Shown here: in pieces, positions 23,216 to 35,070 of the stretch
Numbering within the stretch: position 1 is the first letter of the stretch
Layout of the letters: every line of letters begins with the position of its first letter
Source: Isoetes taiwanensis
Taxonomy: Eukaryota; Streptophyta; Lycopodiopsida; Isoetales; Isoetaceae
Assembly (NCBI GenBank): GCA_021234155.1
Contig: JAJEKV010000006.1
Span: forward strand, 23,809,568 to 23,873,567
DNA length: 64,000 nt
Direction of reading: 5' to 3'
Program-made: the position numbers and the translations under genes
Notes under the pieces: model-generated
The model's database searches: none
What the model was told of the DNA's origin: nothing
What the model saw: only the letters and a program-made list of their open reading frames with translations

Positions 23216-24520
23216 GCACTTCTCTTTCAAAATAAGGCCTGAGATCCTTGCCATTTCTTGGGTTAGGCAACAATTCCCTTTCCTCGAGTCATCAAGTAGA
23301 AAGCCCCACCCGTACCGCTTTATCAATCAAATGGCCTTCCCATGGGCTTTGAAATTTAGATAGATGCTTTAGTGGTCCCCGCACAACACCAATTGGCCTT
23401 CCTCAAATGGATTGACAACCCGTAACTTACCTTTGATAAGCTTTTACTTTTGCTTATGCCTCATATTGAAGTCCGCTGCTTCTTGTCTCATCTCAGCAAT
23501 TGCAAATAAATCATCCATCCTATTATGCACTTGATTTGGAGTTGGAACTTCTCCTAAATTCTCATAATAAGGTAGCTCCACAAATGAACACAAAGGAATG
23601 TCCAAATGAATAGGCATCACAGCCTTTGTACTCCATAAACCAATTCAAATGGTGTAAAATCCACGTAGCCAACTTGTAAGTACACCAAACTCCATAAGGC
23701 ACCCATCCAAGGCTTCATGCCAATTTCTTTGATTATCCTTCAATCGCTTTTGGCCAAGATAGCTTTCAGAATTTTGTTAGTAGATTCAGCTTTGTCCATT
23801 TCCCCTGGGATAATAAGCGTAAGCTTGCACATGTTGAACACCAATCTTTTTTCGTTAACCGAGCTACTACTTTTCCCATGAAATGAGTTCCCCGACGTAC
23901 AAAAGAATGGTTGGAACACCAAACCGAAAAATCAAATTGTGATAAAGAAAGCTATCGTGGTATTTTCTCAGTAGCATACTTTGTCGGAATTGCTTCTACC
24001 CACTTTGTAAACATGCATGTGGCTGCCAAGATATACTTATGACCTTTGAAGATGGAGGAGTGATAGGCCCAATGTAATCCAATCCCCACATATGAAATGG
24101 ACCAACACTCAAAATAGGATGGAATGGCATATTATTGTGGCCCTGTTAACTCGCTTGTACATTTGCTAACAAAGCCTCTAGTATCCTTTGTAAAGAGTTG
24201 GCCAATAATATCCCAAATGAAGGATCTTCCTAGCTCGTGGTTCTGGGCTGCAAAATGCCCCCGACAATCATGTGCTTGCTGCAACAAATCATGAGTTTGC
24301 TGACCAGCAACACACCTTAATAAGAGACCTTCCATAGTCCTCTTTATACGTAATAGCTTCATGCACCACATAACCAAATGCTTGTACTCTAAGAGCATGC
24401 TTTTGTTGCTTTGAAAATGATGAAGGATAAGTCCGATCTTGCAAATACCTGTGATATGTTGGCATACCAAAGATCCAATCGCCTCAATGAACCCCTTGTA
24501 ATACTCCATTATCCCAATTG
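23216..24520 (-). pseudogene. Copy A integrase, frame-broken
   Basis: On the minus strand the zinc-binding region appears as LLRCVAG.. and AHDCRGHFAAQNHELG, matching an H-H-C-C start. The core follows with GLDYIGPITPPS (first Asp), then HFMGK and GEMDKAESTNKILKAILAK (the catalytic Glu block, normally G..E..N). The C-terminal domain matching the inverted copy at 34783 ends it. Frames change several times. The enzyme would join cDNA ends to the target. Differences from copy B are often at CTG/CAG sites, so some breaks may be sequence errors. Confidence 0.75.
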
Positions 24521-26449
24521 CTACTGGGTTGGTCTGCTTCCTCTTCTATTTCAGCACCACTACTCAAATAGGCACTTGATTATGAGCTCCTTGAGCCATC
24601 TTAACATACTTCAACTCAAATTCTTATATGATAAGAGCCCATCTTGTAAACTTAGGATCTTGGACAGCCTTTATTGTATATGCATGGCAATGGGTTCACA
24701 TCCATATGAATGTAGACATAATCAGATATTTGCTGAATTCCATTGTGAAGGAAGAAGATAATGTCTAAATTTATTCAAGGCCCACTTCAATGCCAACCCA
24801 AGATGCTCCATATGAGTCCATTTCTGCTCTTGTGGAGTTAACAACCTGCTAGCATAATAATTCACATCATAATGCTTTTGCTGATTTTTCTGACATAGTG
24901 TGACAGCCAAAGCTTGCTCCCAAATAGTAAAGAATAAATGAAAAGGCTCACTCATTCTTGGAGGAATCAGCAAAGTTCTCTTTCAATTGTCCAAGGCACC
25001 ATTCAAATGCTTCCAGCATCCTCCTTCCATCTAAAATTTCTGCCCTTGCTTCATACAATCCACAAGTGGTCGAGTTATTTTAGCAAAATTGTGCAAATAC
25101 CTCCTACTAAAACTGAGTTGGCCATATAAGCTTCTCACTTGGGATATATTTGTAGGTGGTTTTACCTTGCAATCTTACCATGATCCACTTGTAATCCATT
25201 TTCTGAAACGTAATTGCCCAATAGTTTTCCTCCTCTAGTGAAGAAAATACACTTAGCAGATTCAAACTTATGCCATACAATCGCATCTTTCAAGAACTTT
25301 TTTCCCCGAGATGATCCAAGTGATGCCTTCTTGGATTCGAAAACACCGGGTTAAGTCGCTCTATAAAGACTCTCAAAAGTCTAAAATATCATGAAAAGCA
25401 TATGTCATAGCTCTCTCAAATGTGGCTGGAGCATTTGTGAGGCCAAAAGGTAATACCTTTGTAAGCATAGATGCCAAAAGGTGTTCAAAAAGCCGCCATT
25501 GCTTGATGTGGTGGATAGATTTGGATCTGATTATATCCCTCGAAAAACCATCCAAGAAAGAATAGGCCTGATTTCCGCAACAATATCCAACAAAGTGTCT
25601 ATGAATGGTGTAGGAAAATGATCTCTTTGGTAGCTTTGTTGAGATCCCCGTAAATCAATGCATACCGGATTGAATTATTTGGCTTTCCCATCGTACAATA
25701 GAACTGATCCAATCTGAATTTGGCACCGGTACAATAAATCCCGCCCCAAAAGCTTCATAACTTCAGCCTTTACTTGCTCCTCTATTGCTTGGACTCATTC
25801 TCCTTTGAGCTTGCCGGACTGGTTTTGATCCTTGTTTCAAATCAATGGTATGCACCACAACCTCCTCGTGGAATGCCTTTCAATTCTTTGTAATTTCTTG
25901 CCAAAACATCCCTGAATTCTCTTTAACAAAGATATCAAATCAATGCTTCTTCCTCTTGAGTAAGATCTCCAATAGTAACCAATTCTTCTTGGATTTCCTT
26001 GAGAAATATTGATGTTCTTGACTAAATGTGGTGATCTGAATGAAGGTGGTGAGTGTGGTGATCTAATGTGGTGAATGTGGTGATTGTGGTGAATGTGGTG
26101 ACAAAGTGATGAATGTGGTGCGGTGATGACCTTGTGGACCCAGAATGGATGTGGTGGATGTGATGATTGTGATGAATTTGGTGCATGTGGTGACCGGGGA
26201 TTGTGGTGAATATGGACTAATCTGATTTACCCTCATCCTCCGAATCGTGCATGCCACCAAGCTGCTTGTACTTGTATAGTGGGCTGATTTCTGCTTTACC
26301 CCATCCATGCTTGATGTCAAAATCAACATCTCTACTTGATCTAGATCAATACCTTGCTGAAATAAAGTGTCATCAATGGGTCTTTGAATGGACTCCTCCT
26401 TCATGTTTACAAGAGTCTCTTTGTAACTCATCTTCACCAATACTCTCAA
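24521..26449 (-). pseudogene. Copy A reverse transcriptase and RNase H, frame-broken
   Basis: The RT palm is seen in pieces, including VLPFGLTNAPATFERAM and TYAFHDILDF at 25373-25480. Part of the RNase H follows: HLFFTIWEQALAVTLCQKNQ, HYDVNYYASRLLTPQEQKW and ALKWALNKFRHYL. The N-terminal linker (26040-26230) is a TG-rich minisatellite encoding Ser/Pro/His repeats. The palm 'FIDD' region is destroyed. The order RT-RNase H-integrase is the Ty3/gypsy order. Confidence 0.8.
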
Positions 26450-26799
26450 GTCTTTTGGATATACTTATCCGCAACTTCCCTCTGTAAATGACATATTTCT
26501 GAATTTTGGGTACCTTTTAACCACTTGTACAAAGTCTTATCTTCCCTGTCACCCACTTCCAAGACATGAAAACAACTAAGACCTTGCTGTCCCCGACACC
26601 ATAGCATTCTCTTTTTGTGATTTCTAACTGGGGCTGCTCAAAGAAAGATTGCAAAGAAAGGTACCTTTTGCTGATTTCAGAGGATGATCTATAGTAACCT
26701 TTGTGTTCTCCTTGAAAGATGTTCATCTCAAGGCTTCCTCCATGAAGTCTCAGCTTGTAATGCATCTAACCATGTCCGCTCAAAGAACAAAGTATAAGT

Positions 26800-27291
26800 T
26801 TCAAAGATGCACACTCTCCTGAAATTTCAAAACCATGAAATCCAAGATTGCTTCCACCTCATAAACCTTGCATAAGACATTTCTATGACCCCATAGGCTG
26901 CACCTTCATTTGATTGAATGCTTTGAGCATCATAGTTGTCGGTTCCATCATTTTCAATCCAACTTGAAGCATTATGTGGTAAGGCATGACATTCACTCCC
27001 GCCAAGATCTATGTTGGCCTCTTTGATTAGATAACCATTAATACTCACATCACAAAGAAATGGCCCAGGATCCTTGGATTGCCGGGCTGGTGGCTCCATT
27101 CTCCTCTTGTCGGTATCATTTGATATGATTTGTTGGACTGAAATTTCTGATTTTGTTCTTCCCCCTAACTCTTGCAACAAATTTGGAGAATAATGCATCA
27201 ATTGCTCAAGAGTAAGTGTAACTTTAGTGGCCAAAACTTGGCTGATCACATCATCTTCATTTTGAATTTCCTCATCCACCATAGGAGGCAT
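26800..27291 (-). pseudogene. Copy A retropepsin-like region
   Basis: The open frame contains DVISQVLATKVTLTLEQLM, PFLCDVSINGYLIKEAN and then IDLGGSECHALPH. The expected active-site block of this lineage is a D-L-G-A-S followed by a short strand and MPY, so one or two residues are altered. This aspartic protease would cut gag-pol. The frame shifts just after the active site. Confidence 0.7.
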
Positions 27292-27412
27292 TACTATGGG
27301 CTGATTTTCTTCTATAGACTAAAAATGTTCTGTGGGCAACACATTGAATTGCACCTTCTTAGGTGCTGATACCTTCAAAGCTTGTTCCTTCAAAGCTTTT
27401 GGAAAAGAGGTC

Positions 27413-28990
27413 TTAGTCTTCTCCACAATTGGCACTACTCTTGGTTCTTGAACCACCTTTTGTGATCTTGTAACCGCATTTACTTCTCCAATCTCTTCTT
27501 CTTGCTTTAAATGGGTCACCGTCTACCCCAACAAATCCACAATTTACTACTGATTTTGCCTTCTCTTGCTTCTTAAGCTCCTCAATAAGAGCCTTAACTT
27601 GAGGATTATCAATGTACTTTGCATCTTGAATGCGAACATCATTATTAGGAAGAGGTACGGATTCAAACACTTGCTGCTTTGGTGGATACTTGTTGGTTGC
27701 CCATTCTGGTTTCCCATGGATTTTCCAACAAGTCTCATCATGCTTAAATTTATCACATAACTTGCAATATAAATGAGCCTTACTTGGATACCATCCCTGT
27801 TTTGGCTGCACCATTGGTGTGGAACCCATTGGAACTTGTTGGGCAATTGGAGCTTGTGGTATCATGGGCACTTGTGGCATGATAGGTGCTGCTTGCATTG
27901 GTTGAATAGGAATAGGTGGTGCTTGTTGCATAACAGCAAATACCGGATTGGCCCTCTCAAAGAATCTCTTCTCCCTACATTCTTGATCATTATGGCCCTT
28001 GATTTGGCATCTTGAGCAGAATTTCAGCAATCTACATGTAGTATCAGAATGTCCAATAGACCCACAATACTCACAAGTAATAAACCCAACCTCCCTTGGC
28101 TTCTCACCAATTGTGCTTAGAAATCTTGGCTGCAATATCCTCTGTTTTATGCTCTGGAGCAGCAACTTCATGAATGTATCCTAGCTTATCTTCAGCCTTG
28201 AGAGCATACTTTTGTGCCTCTAGTAATGTTGTAGGCTGTTTAGCCTTCACCTTATGAGCAATAGCTCGTTTCAGCCCCTTCACATACTATTGATATCCAT
28301 TTCATCATTCCTTGCAATCTTCCAATGAACCACGGCTTTGAGAACCGAATAATGTACCTCTGATTATACTCTCTAATTGATTCATCTTCCTTTTGTGTGA
28401 AACTGGTCCACCTTTCCATAGTCTTATCCTTACCATGAACTTCTTTGATAATTAGCAATAAAAAGCTTCTTTCAATTCCTGATATGTCATGGTATCTCGG
28501 CCGAAGTTTGAGCCCATTCCTCCAATCGAATCTTGCAAAGAACTATGAAACCAAAGCAAATAATCACCAACCGGTAACTTACATTGCCGGCAATACCTCT
28601 CAAACTTCACAATATGCTTCAAAGGATCCCCACCACCAGATCATCAAACTTTGGAATGCCCATTATCCGAAAACCCCATACCATAGGTGGTAATACAGCC
28701 ATCTCTCGCCTCTTCTTGGGTTTCTTGAATTGGAAAACGAAATTGAATCTCCTTCAATTTGAAAACGAAATTGATTACCTTCTAGATCGGTAAATGGAAT
28801 CAAAACCTCCTCGATCTCGAATTAGACTCCAAATCTGCTCCCAAATCTGAAAACGAAATTGAATCTTGATGCAATTTTGAGCCCAAAGATTGACTCACCG
28901 GTCCCCTTCTTGTTACGATGGAGCTTGGTGGGATATCCTTCTTACTTCCCTTGGGCATAAAACTATGCTCCCCTTGTCAAATTTTACTCC
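27413..28990 (-). pseudogene. Copy A gag with three zinc knuckles
   Basis: The intact 252-codon segment at 27413-28171 carries three C-x2-C-x4-H-x4-C knuckles: CEYCGSIGHSDTTC, CSRCQIKGHNDQEC and CKLCDKFKHDETC. A Pro/Gln/Met-rich stretch separates the second from the third. Upstream (28252-28458) is MERWTSFTQKEDESIREYNQ, the core of a retrotransposon gag domain. Farther upstream is the N-terminal PKGSKKDI../SSIVTRRGPVS region shared with copy B and with the relic at 53776. Three knuckles is more than the usual one or two. Confidence 0.8.
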
Positions 28991-29134
28991 ACAAATCAAT
29001 TACGGCAAAATCCCCTTCACACAAGAAATTGCTCCTTTCACAATGGTGTCGTTTCTTTTTGACGATCATCACCAATACCAATGGTAACAACTCCCTTTTT
29101 TCACTGGAAATTCTTGCCGATCAATGGTCTGTCG

Positions 29135-29153
29135 AGCCACCGTGGTCGCCAAA
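29135..29153 (-). other. Primer-binding site of copy A
   Basis: Just inside the LTR end CTCTAACA, the minus strand reads AT and then TTGGCGACCACGGTGG. It has the TGG start expected of a sequence complementary to a tRNA 3' CCA end. The tRNA was not identified with confidence. In copy B the same site near 34355-34371 is corrupted. Confidence 0.6.
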
Positions 29154-29154
29154 T

Positions 29155-29521
29155 TGTTAGAGCCTGAACTCTAACCTTGCAAGAAGGATGAAAAACTCAA
29201 CAATCCAAGCTCAATCTATCAAATCAAGGCAATGCACAACACAAAGAATCTTCATCTCCATAGCTAGATCAATGAAAATACTCTCTCCCAATACACCGTC
29301 TCTCTGTTCTTCTCTCTCTCTGCTCAGATAATACAATGATCATAATGGCTCCACAATGCATACGTGCAAATATCCTGCACGCGTGCATGCGCGTATATCA
29401 CTCCATATACGGTATATGATGAATGTGGTGAGTGGTGACAAGTGTGGTGAGTGGTGACGAATGTGGTGAGTGGCGATGAGTGTGGTGAGTGGTGATGAAT
29501 GTGGTGGTGAGTGTGGTGAGT
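29155..29521 (-). repeat. LTR between copies A and B, U3 end missing
   Basis: It begins on the plus strand with tgttagagcctgaactc, as in the outer LTRs. It breaks off inside the GTGGTGAGTGGTGA minisatellite and joins directly to the integrase start of copy B (ttttcttgagcaaaccagc). The terminal GATCACCCCAACA is absent. Confidence 0.8.
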
Positions 29522-29547
29522 TTTCTTGAGCAAACCAGCAACACACC

Positions 29548-30367
29548 TTAATAAGAGACCTTCCATAGTCCTCTTATACAGAATAGCTTCATGCACCACA
29601 TAATCAGCTGCTTGTACTCTAAGAGCATGCTTTTGTTGCTTTGAAAATGATGAAGGATAAGTCTGATCTTGCAAATACCTGTATATGTTGGCATACCAAA
29701 GATCCACCGTCTCAATGAACCCTTGTAATACTCCATTATCCTGAATTGCTACTGGCTGGTCTGTTTCCTCTTCTATTTCAGCACCACTACTCAAATAGGC
29801 ACTTGGATTATGAGCTCCTTGAGCCATCTTAACATACTTCAACTCAAATTCTTGTATGATAAGAGCCCATCTTGTAAACTTAGGATCTTGGACAGTCTTA
29901 TTGTATATGCATGGCAATGGGTTCACATCCATATGAATGTAGACATACTGTACATTTGCTGAATTCCATTGTGAAGGAAGAAGATAATGTCTAAATTTAT
30001 TCAAGGCCCACTTCAATGCCAACCCAAGATGCTCCACATGAGTCCATTTCTGCTCTTGTGGAGTTAACAACCTGCTAGCATAGTAATTCACATCATAATG
30101 CTTTTGCTGATTTTTCTGACATAGTGTGACAGCCAAAGCTTGCTCCCAAATAATAAAGAATAAATGAAAAGGCTCACTCATTCTTGGAGGAATCAGCAAA
30201 GTTCTCTCTTTCAATTGTCCAAGGCACCATTCAAATGCTTCTTGAGCATCCTCCTTCCATCTAAAATTCTGCCCTTGCTTCATACAATCCACAAGTGGCT
30301 GAGTTATTTTAGCAAAATTGTGCAAATACCTCCTACTAAAACTGAGTTGGCCATATAAGCTTCTCAC
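29548..30367 (-). pseudogene. Copy B RNase H and start of integrase, truncated
   Basis: One open frame covers the RT connection (QLSFSRRYLHNFAKITQPL), RNase H (HYDVNYYASRLLTPQEQKWT, ALKWALNKFRHYL, IHMDVNPLPC) and the first integrase residues (KRTMEGLLLRCVAG). It then runs without a stop into the antisense minisatellite of the adjoining LTR, giving a His/Ser/Thr-rich tail (frame continues to 29324). The catalytic core and C-terminus of integrase are deleted at about 29530. Confidence 0.8.
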
Positions 30368-30390
30368 TTGGGATATATTTGTAGGTGGTT

Positions 30391-31737
30391 TTACCTTGCA
30401 ATCTTACCATGATCCACTTGTAATCCATTTTCTGAAACGTAATTGCCCAATAGTTTTCCTCCTCTAGTGAAGAAAATACACTTAGCAGGATTCAAACTTA
30501 TGCCATACAATCGGCATCTTTCAAGAACTTTTCTGAGATGATCCAAGTGATGCCTTCTTGGATTCAAAACAACGGCAAAGTCGCCTATAAAGACTCTCAA
30601 AAAAAAGTCTAAAAATATCATGAAAAGCATATGTCATAGCTCTGAAATGTGGCTGGAGCATTTGTGAGGCCAAAAGGTAATACCTTGTAAGCATAGATGC
30701 CAAAAGGTGTTCAAAAAGTCCGCCATTGCTTGATGTGGTGGATAGATTTGGATCTGATTATATCCCCGAAAATCCATCCAAGAAAGAATAGGCCTGATTT
30801 CCGCAACAATATCCAACAAAGTGTCTATGAATGGTGTAGGAAAATGATCTCTTTTGGTAGCTTTGTTGAGATCCCTGTAATCAATACATACTCGGATTGA
30901 ATTATTTGGCTTTCTCACTGGTACAATAGAACTGATCCAATCTGAATTTGGCACTGGTACAATAAATCCCGCCTCCAAAAGCTTCATAACTTCAGCCTTT
31001 ACTTGCTCCTCTATTGCTGGACTCATTCTCCTTTGAGCTTGCTGGACTGGTTTTGATCCTTGTTTCAAATCAATGGTATGCACCACAACCTCTGGTGGAA
31101 TGCCTTTCAATTCTTTGTAATTTCTTGCCAAAACATCCCTGAATTCTATTAACAAAGATATCAAATCACGTTCTTCCTCTTGAGTAAGATCGCCTCCAAT
31201 AGTAACCAATTCTTCTTGATTTCCTTGAGAAATATTGATGTTCTTGACTGAATGTGGTGACTGTAATGAAGGTGGTGAGTGTGGTGACGAATGTGGTGAA
31301 TGTGGTGAATGTGGTGACAGTGATGAATGTGGTGCGTGTGATGACTGTAGTGACTGTAATGGATGTGGTGGATGTGATGATTGTGATGAATTTGGTGCAT
31401 GTGGTGACTGTAAGGATTGTGGTGAATATGGACTAATCTGATTTACCTCATCCTCCAGAATGTGCGCATGCCACCAAGCTGCTTGTACTTGTATAGTGGG
31501 CTGATTTCTGTTTACCCCATCCATGCTTGATGTCAAAATCAACATCTCTACTTGATCTAGATCAATACCTTGCTGAAATAAAGTGTCATCAATGGGTCTT
31601 TGAATGGACTCCTTCTTCATGTTTACAAGAGTCTCTTGTAACTCATCTTCACCAATACTCTCAAGTCTTTGGATATACTTATCGCAAACTTCCTCAGAAA
31701 ATGACATATTTCTGAATTTTGGATACCTTTTAACCAC
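30391..31737 (-). pseudogene. Copy B reverse transcriptase, largely open
   Basis: The 367-codon frame holds a His/Ser/Pro linker and DLTQEEERDLISLLIEFRDV. RT motifs follow: HTIDLKQGSKPVQQ, DSWIS-type IVPVRKPN, RVCIDYRDLNKATKRDHFPT and SWMDFRGYNQIQI (block A). A frame break precedes the second half (30391-30630): VFIGDFAVV, where FIDD is usual, then LRKVLERCRLYGISLNPAKC. One catalytic Asp therefore reads Gly. The family copies element RNA to cDNA; this copy is inactive as read. Confidence 0.8.
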
Positions 31738-31959
31738 TTGTACAAAGTCTTATCTTCCCTCACACCCACTTCCAAGACATGAAAACAACTAAGACCTTGC
31801 TGTCCCGACACCATAGCATTCTCTTTGCTGATTTCTAACCGGGGCTGCTCAAAGAAAGATTGCAAAGAAAGGTACCTTTTGCTGATTTCGAGGGATGATC
31901 TATAGTAACCTTGTGTTCTCCTTGAAAGATGTTCATCTCAAGGCTTCCTCCATGAAGTC

Positions 31960-32507
31960 TCAGCTTGTACGGCATCTAACCATGTCCCGCCGGCAAGAAC
32001 AAAGTATAAGTTTCGGATGCACACTCTCTGGAAATTTCAAAACCATGAAATCCAAGATTGCTTCCACCTCATAAACCTTGCATAAGACATTTCTTATGAC
32101 CCGCATAGGCTGCACCTTCATTTGATTGAATGCTTTGAGCATCATAGTTGTCGGTTCCATCATTTTCAATCCAACTTGAAGCATTATGTGGTAAGGCATG
32201 ACATTCACTCCGCTGCCGGGTACCCTATGTTGGCCTCTTTGATTAGATAACCATTAATACTCACATCACAAAGAAATGGCCCAGATCCTTGGATTGCCGG
32301 GGCTGGTGGCTCCATTCTCCTCTTGTCGGTATCATTTGATATGATTTGTTGGACTGAAATTTCTGATTTTGTTCTTCCCCCTAACTCTTGCAACAAATTT
32401 GGAGAATAATGCATCAATTGCTCAAGAGTAAGTGTAACTTTAGTGGCCAAAACTTGGCTGATCACATCATCTTCATTTTGAATTTCCTCATCCACCATAG
32501 GAGGCAT
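31960..32507 (-). pseudogene. Copy B retropepsin region
   Basis: The frame at 32205-32507 repeats the copy A sequence to INGYLIKEAN and then breaks at the active site. The next frame (31960-32208) resumes with MNVMPYHIMLQVGLKMMEPT. Together they show that the break falls exactly where copy A is also altered (plus-strand 'cgctgccggg' versus 'cccgccaag'), a GC-rich CHG/CG cluster. Confidence 0.65.
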
Positions 32508-32520
32508 TACTATGGGCTGA

Positions 32521-34197
32521 TTTTTCTTCTATAGACCTAAACCGTTACGTGGGCAACAAATAGAATTGCACCTTCTTAGGTGCTGATACCTTCAAAGCTT
32601 GTTCCTTCAAAGCCTTTGGAAAAGAGGTCTTAGTCTTCTCCACAATTGGCACTACTCTTGGTTCTTGAACCACCTTTTTGTGATCTTGTAACCGCATTTA
32701 CTTCTCCAATCTCTTCTTCTTGCTGAAATGGGTCACTTTGTCTACCTCAACAAATCCACAATTTACTACTGATTTTGCCTTCTCTTGCTTCTTAAGCTCC
32801 TCAATAAGAGCCTTAACTTGAGGATTATCAATGTACTTTGCATCTTAAATGCACGAACATCATTATTAGAAGAGGTACCTGATTCAAACCCTTGTTTGCT
32901 TTGGTGGATACTTGTTGGTTGCCCATTCGGTTTCCCATGGATTTTCCAACAAGTCTCATCATGCTTAAATTTATCACATAACTTGCAATATAAATGAGCC
33001 TTACTTGGATACCATCCCCGTTTTTGGCTAAACCATTGGTGTGGAACCCATTGGAACTTGTTGGGCAATTGGAGCTTGTGGTATCATGGGCACTTGTGGC
33101 ATGATAGGTGCCGCTTGCATTGGTTGAATAGGAATAGGTGGTGCTTGTTGCATAACAAAGAAATACCGGATTGGCCCTCTCAAAGAATCTCTTCTCCCTA
33201 CATTCTTGATCATTATGGCCCTTGATTTGGCATCTTGAGCAGAATTTCAAGAATCTACATGTAGTATCGAGAATGTCCAATAGACCCACAATACTCACAA
33301 GTAATAAACCGCACCTCCTTGGCTTCTCACCAATTGTAAGCTTAGAAATCTTGGCTGCAATATCCTCTGTTTTATGCTTTGGGAGCAACTTCATGAATGT
33401 ATCCTAGCTTATCTTCACCTTTGAGAGCATACTTTTGTGCCTCTAGTAATGTTGTAGGCTTGTTTAGCCTTCACCTTATGAGCAATAGCTCGTTTCAGCC
33501 CCTTCACATACCATTGGATATCCATTTCATCATTCCTTGCAATCTTCCAATGAACCCGCGGCTTTGAGAACCGCAATGTACCTCGATTATACTCTCTAAT
33601 TGATTCATCTTCCTTTTGTGTGAAACCGGGTCCACCTTTCCATAGTCTTATCCTTACCATGAACTTCTTGATAATTAGCAATAAAAGCTTCTTTCAATTC
33701 GATATGTCATGGTATCCGCTGATTTTGAGCCCATTCCTCCACCGAATCTTGCAAAGAACTATGAAGCCAAAGCAAATAATCACTCAGGTAGATAACTTAC
33801 ATTGTTGGTAATACCTCTCAAACTTCACAATATGCTTCAAAGGATCCCATCCACCAGGATCATCAAACTTTGGAATGCCCATTGTCCTAAAACCCCATAC
33901 CATAGGTGGTAATCAGCCATCTCGCCTCTTCTTGGGTTTCTTGGAATTGGAAAAACGAAATTGAATCTCCCTTCAATTTGAAAAACGAAATTGATTACCT
34001 TCTAGATCGGTAAATGGAATCAAAACCTCCCGGATCTGAGAATTAGACTCCAAATCTGCTCCAAATGAAAACGAAATTGAATCTTGATGCAATTTTGAGC
34101 CCAAAGATTGACTCACCGGTCCCCTTCTTGTTACGATGGAGCTTGGTGGGATATCCTTCTTACTTCCCTTGGGCATAAAACTATGCTCCCTTGTCAA
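32521..34197 (-). pseudogene. Copy B gag
   Basis: It starts MTREHSFMPKGSKKDIPPSS (ATG at 34197) and continues with SIVTRRGPVSQSL and a hydrophobic/acidic segment. A gag core (FTQKEDESIREYN, about 33600) and the zinc-knuckle region (33394-32828) follow, with CSRCQIKGHNDQEC and CKLCDKFKHDETC intact. The first knuckle is damaged by a frame break. It is otherwise collinear with copy A. Confidence 0.75.
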
Positions 34198-34372
34198 ATT
34201 TTACTCCACAAATCAATTACTGGCAAAATCCCCTTCACACAAGAAATTGCTCCTTTCACAATGGTGTCGTTTCTTTACCGACGATCACCAATACCAATGG
34301 TAACAACTCCCTTTTCACCGGAAATTCTTGCCGATCAATGGTGCCGTGAGCCACCGGTGGTTTCAACCAAAT

Positions 34373-34770
34373 TGTTAGAGTCCCGAACTCTAACCTTGCA
34401 AGAAGGATGAAAAACCCAACAATCCAAGCTCAATCTATCAAATCAAGGCAATGCACAACACAAAGAATCTTCATCTCCATAGCTAGATCAATGAAAATAC
34501 TCTCTCCCAATACACCGTCCCTCTGTTCTTCTCTCTATCTGCTCAGATAATACAATGATCATAATGGCTCCACAATGCATACGTGCAAATATCCTGCACG
34601 CGTGCATGCGCGTATATCACTCCATATACGGTATATGATGAATGTGGTGAGTGGTGACAAGTGTGGTGAGTGGTGACGAATGTGGTGAGTGGTGATGAGT
34701 GTGGTGAGTGGTGATGTGTGTGGTGAGTGGTGGTGAGTGTGGTGTGTGGTGTGTGGTGTGTGGTGAGTGG
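34373..34770 (-). repeat. LTR of copy B, U3 end missing
   Basis: It begins tgttagagtcccgaactc (copy A: tgttagagcctgaactc). It ends inside an expanded GTGGTGA/GTGTGGT minisatellite at about 34770, where it meets the inverted arm at the microhomology caattgc. GATCACCCCAACA is missing, as in the 29155 LTR. Confidence 0.8.
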
Positions 34771-34782
34771 CAATTGCACGAG

Positions 34783-35070
34783 ATGAGACAAGAAGCAGCA
34801 GACTTCAATATGAGGCATAAACAGAAAGTAAAGCTTATCAAATATAAGTTACAGGTTGTCAATCCATTTGAGGAAGGCCAATTGGTGTTGTGCAGGACCA
34901 CTAAGCAGAATCTATCTAAATTTCAAAGCCCATGGGAAGGCCCATTTCTGATTGATAAAGCAGTACCAGGTGGGGCTTTCTACTTGATGACTCCAGAAGG
35001 GGAATTGTTGCCTAATCCCAGAAATGGCAAGGATCTCAGGCCTTATTTTGAAAGAGAAGTGCTATTCTAA
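34783..35070 (+). CDS. Integrase C-terminal domain, inverted arm (partial)
   Basis: This is a short open frame of 95 codons: MRQEAADFNMRHKQKVKLIK, then FEEGQLVLCRT, KFQSPWEGPFLID, GGAFYLMTPEGE and NGKDLRPYFEREVLF. The layout matches the C-terminal domain of Ty3/gypsy integrases, with its 'W.GPF.V....GGAY.L' pattern and final RPY/F. It is the best-preserved copy of this part of the element and lies in the opposite orientation to all the other pol sequence in the array. It lacks the zinc finger and catalytic core. Confidence 0.8.
   Translation: MRQEAADFNMRHKQKVKLIKYKLQVVNPFEEGQLVLCRTTKQNLSKFQSPWEGPFLIDKAVPGGAFYLMTPEGELLPNPRNGKDLRPYFEREVLF

Noticed and set aside
31161..31441. Cys/Gly-rich and His-rich ORFs on opposite strands
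   Set aside because: They are readings of the TG-rich minisatellite in the pol linker; the real frame is the minus-strand Ser/Pro/His linker of RT copy B.
34617..34901. Thr/His repeat ORFs near copy B LTR
   Set aside because: They come from the antisense LTR minisatellite.
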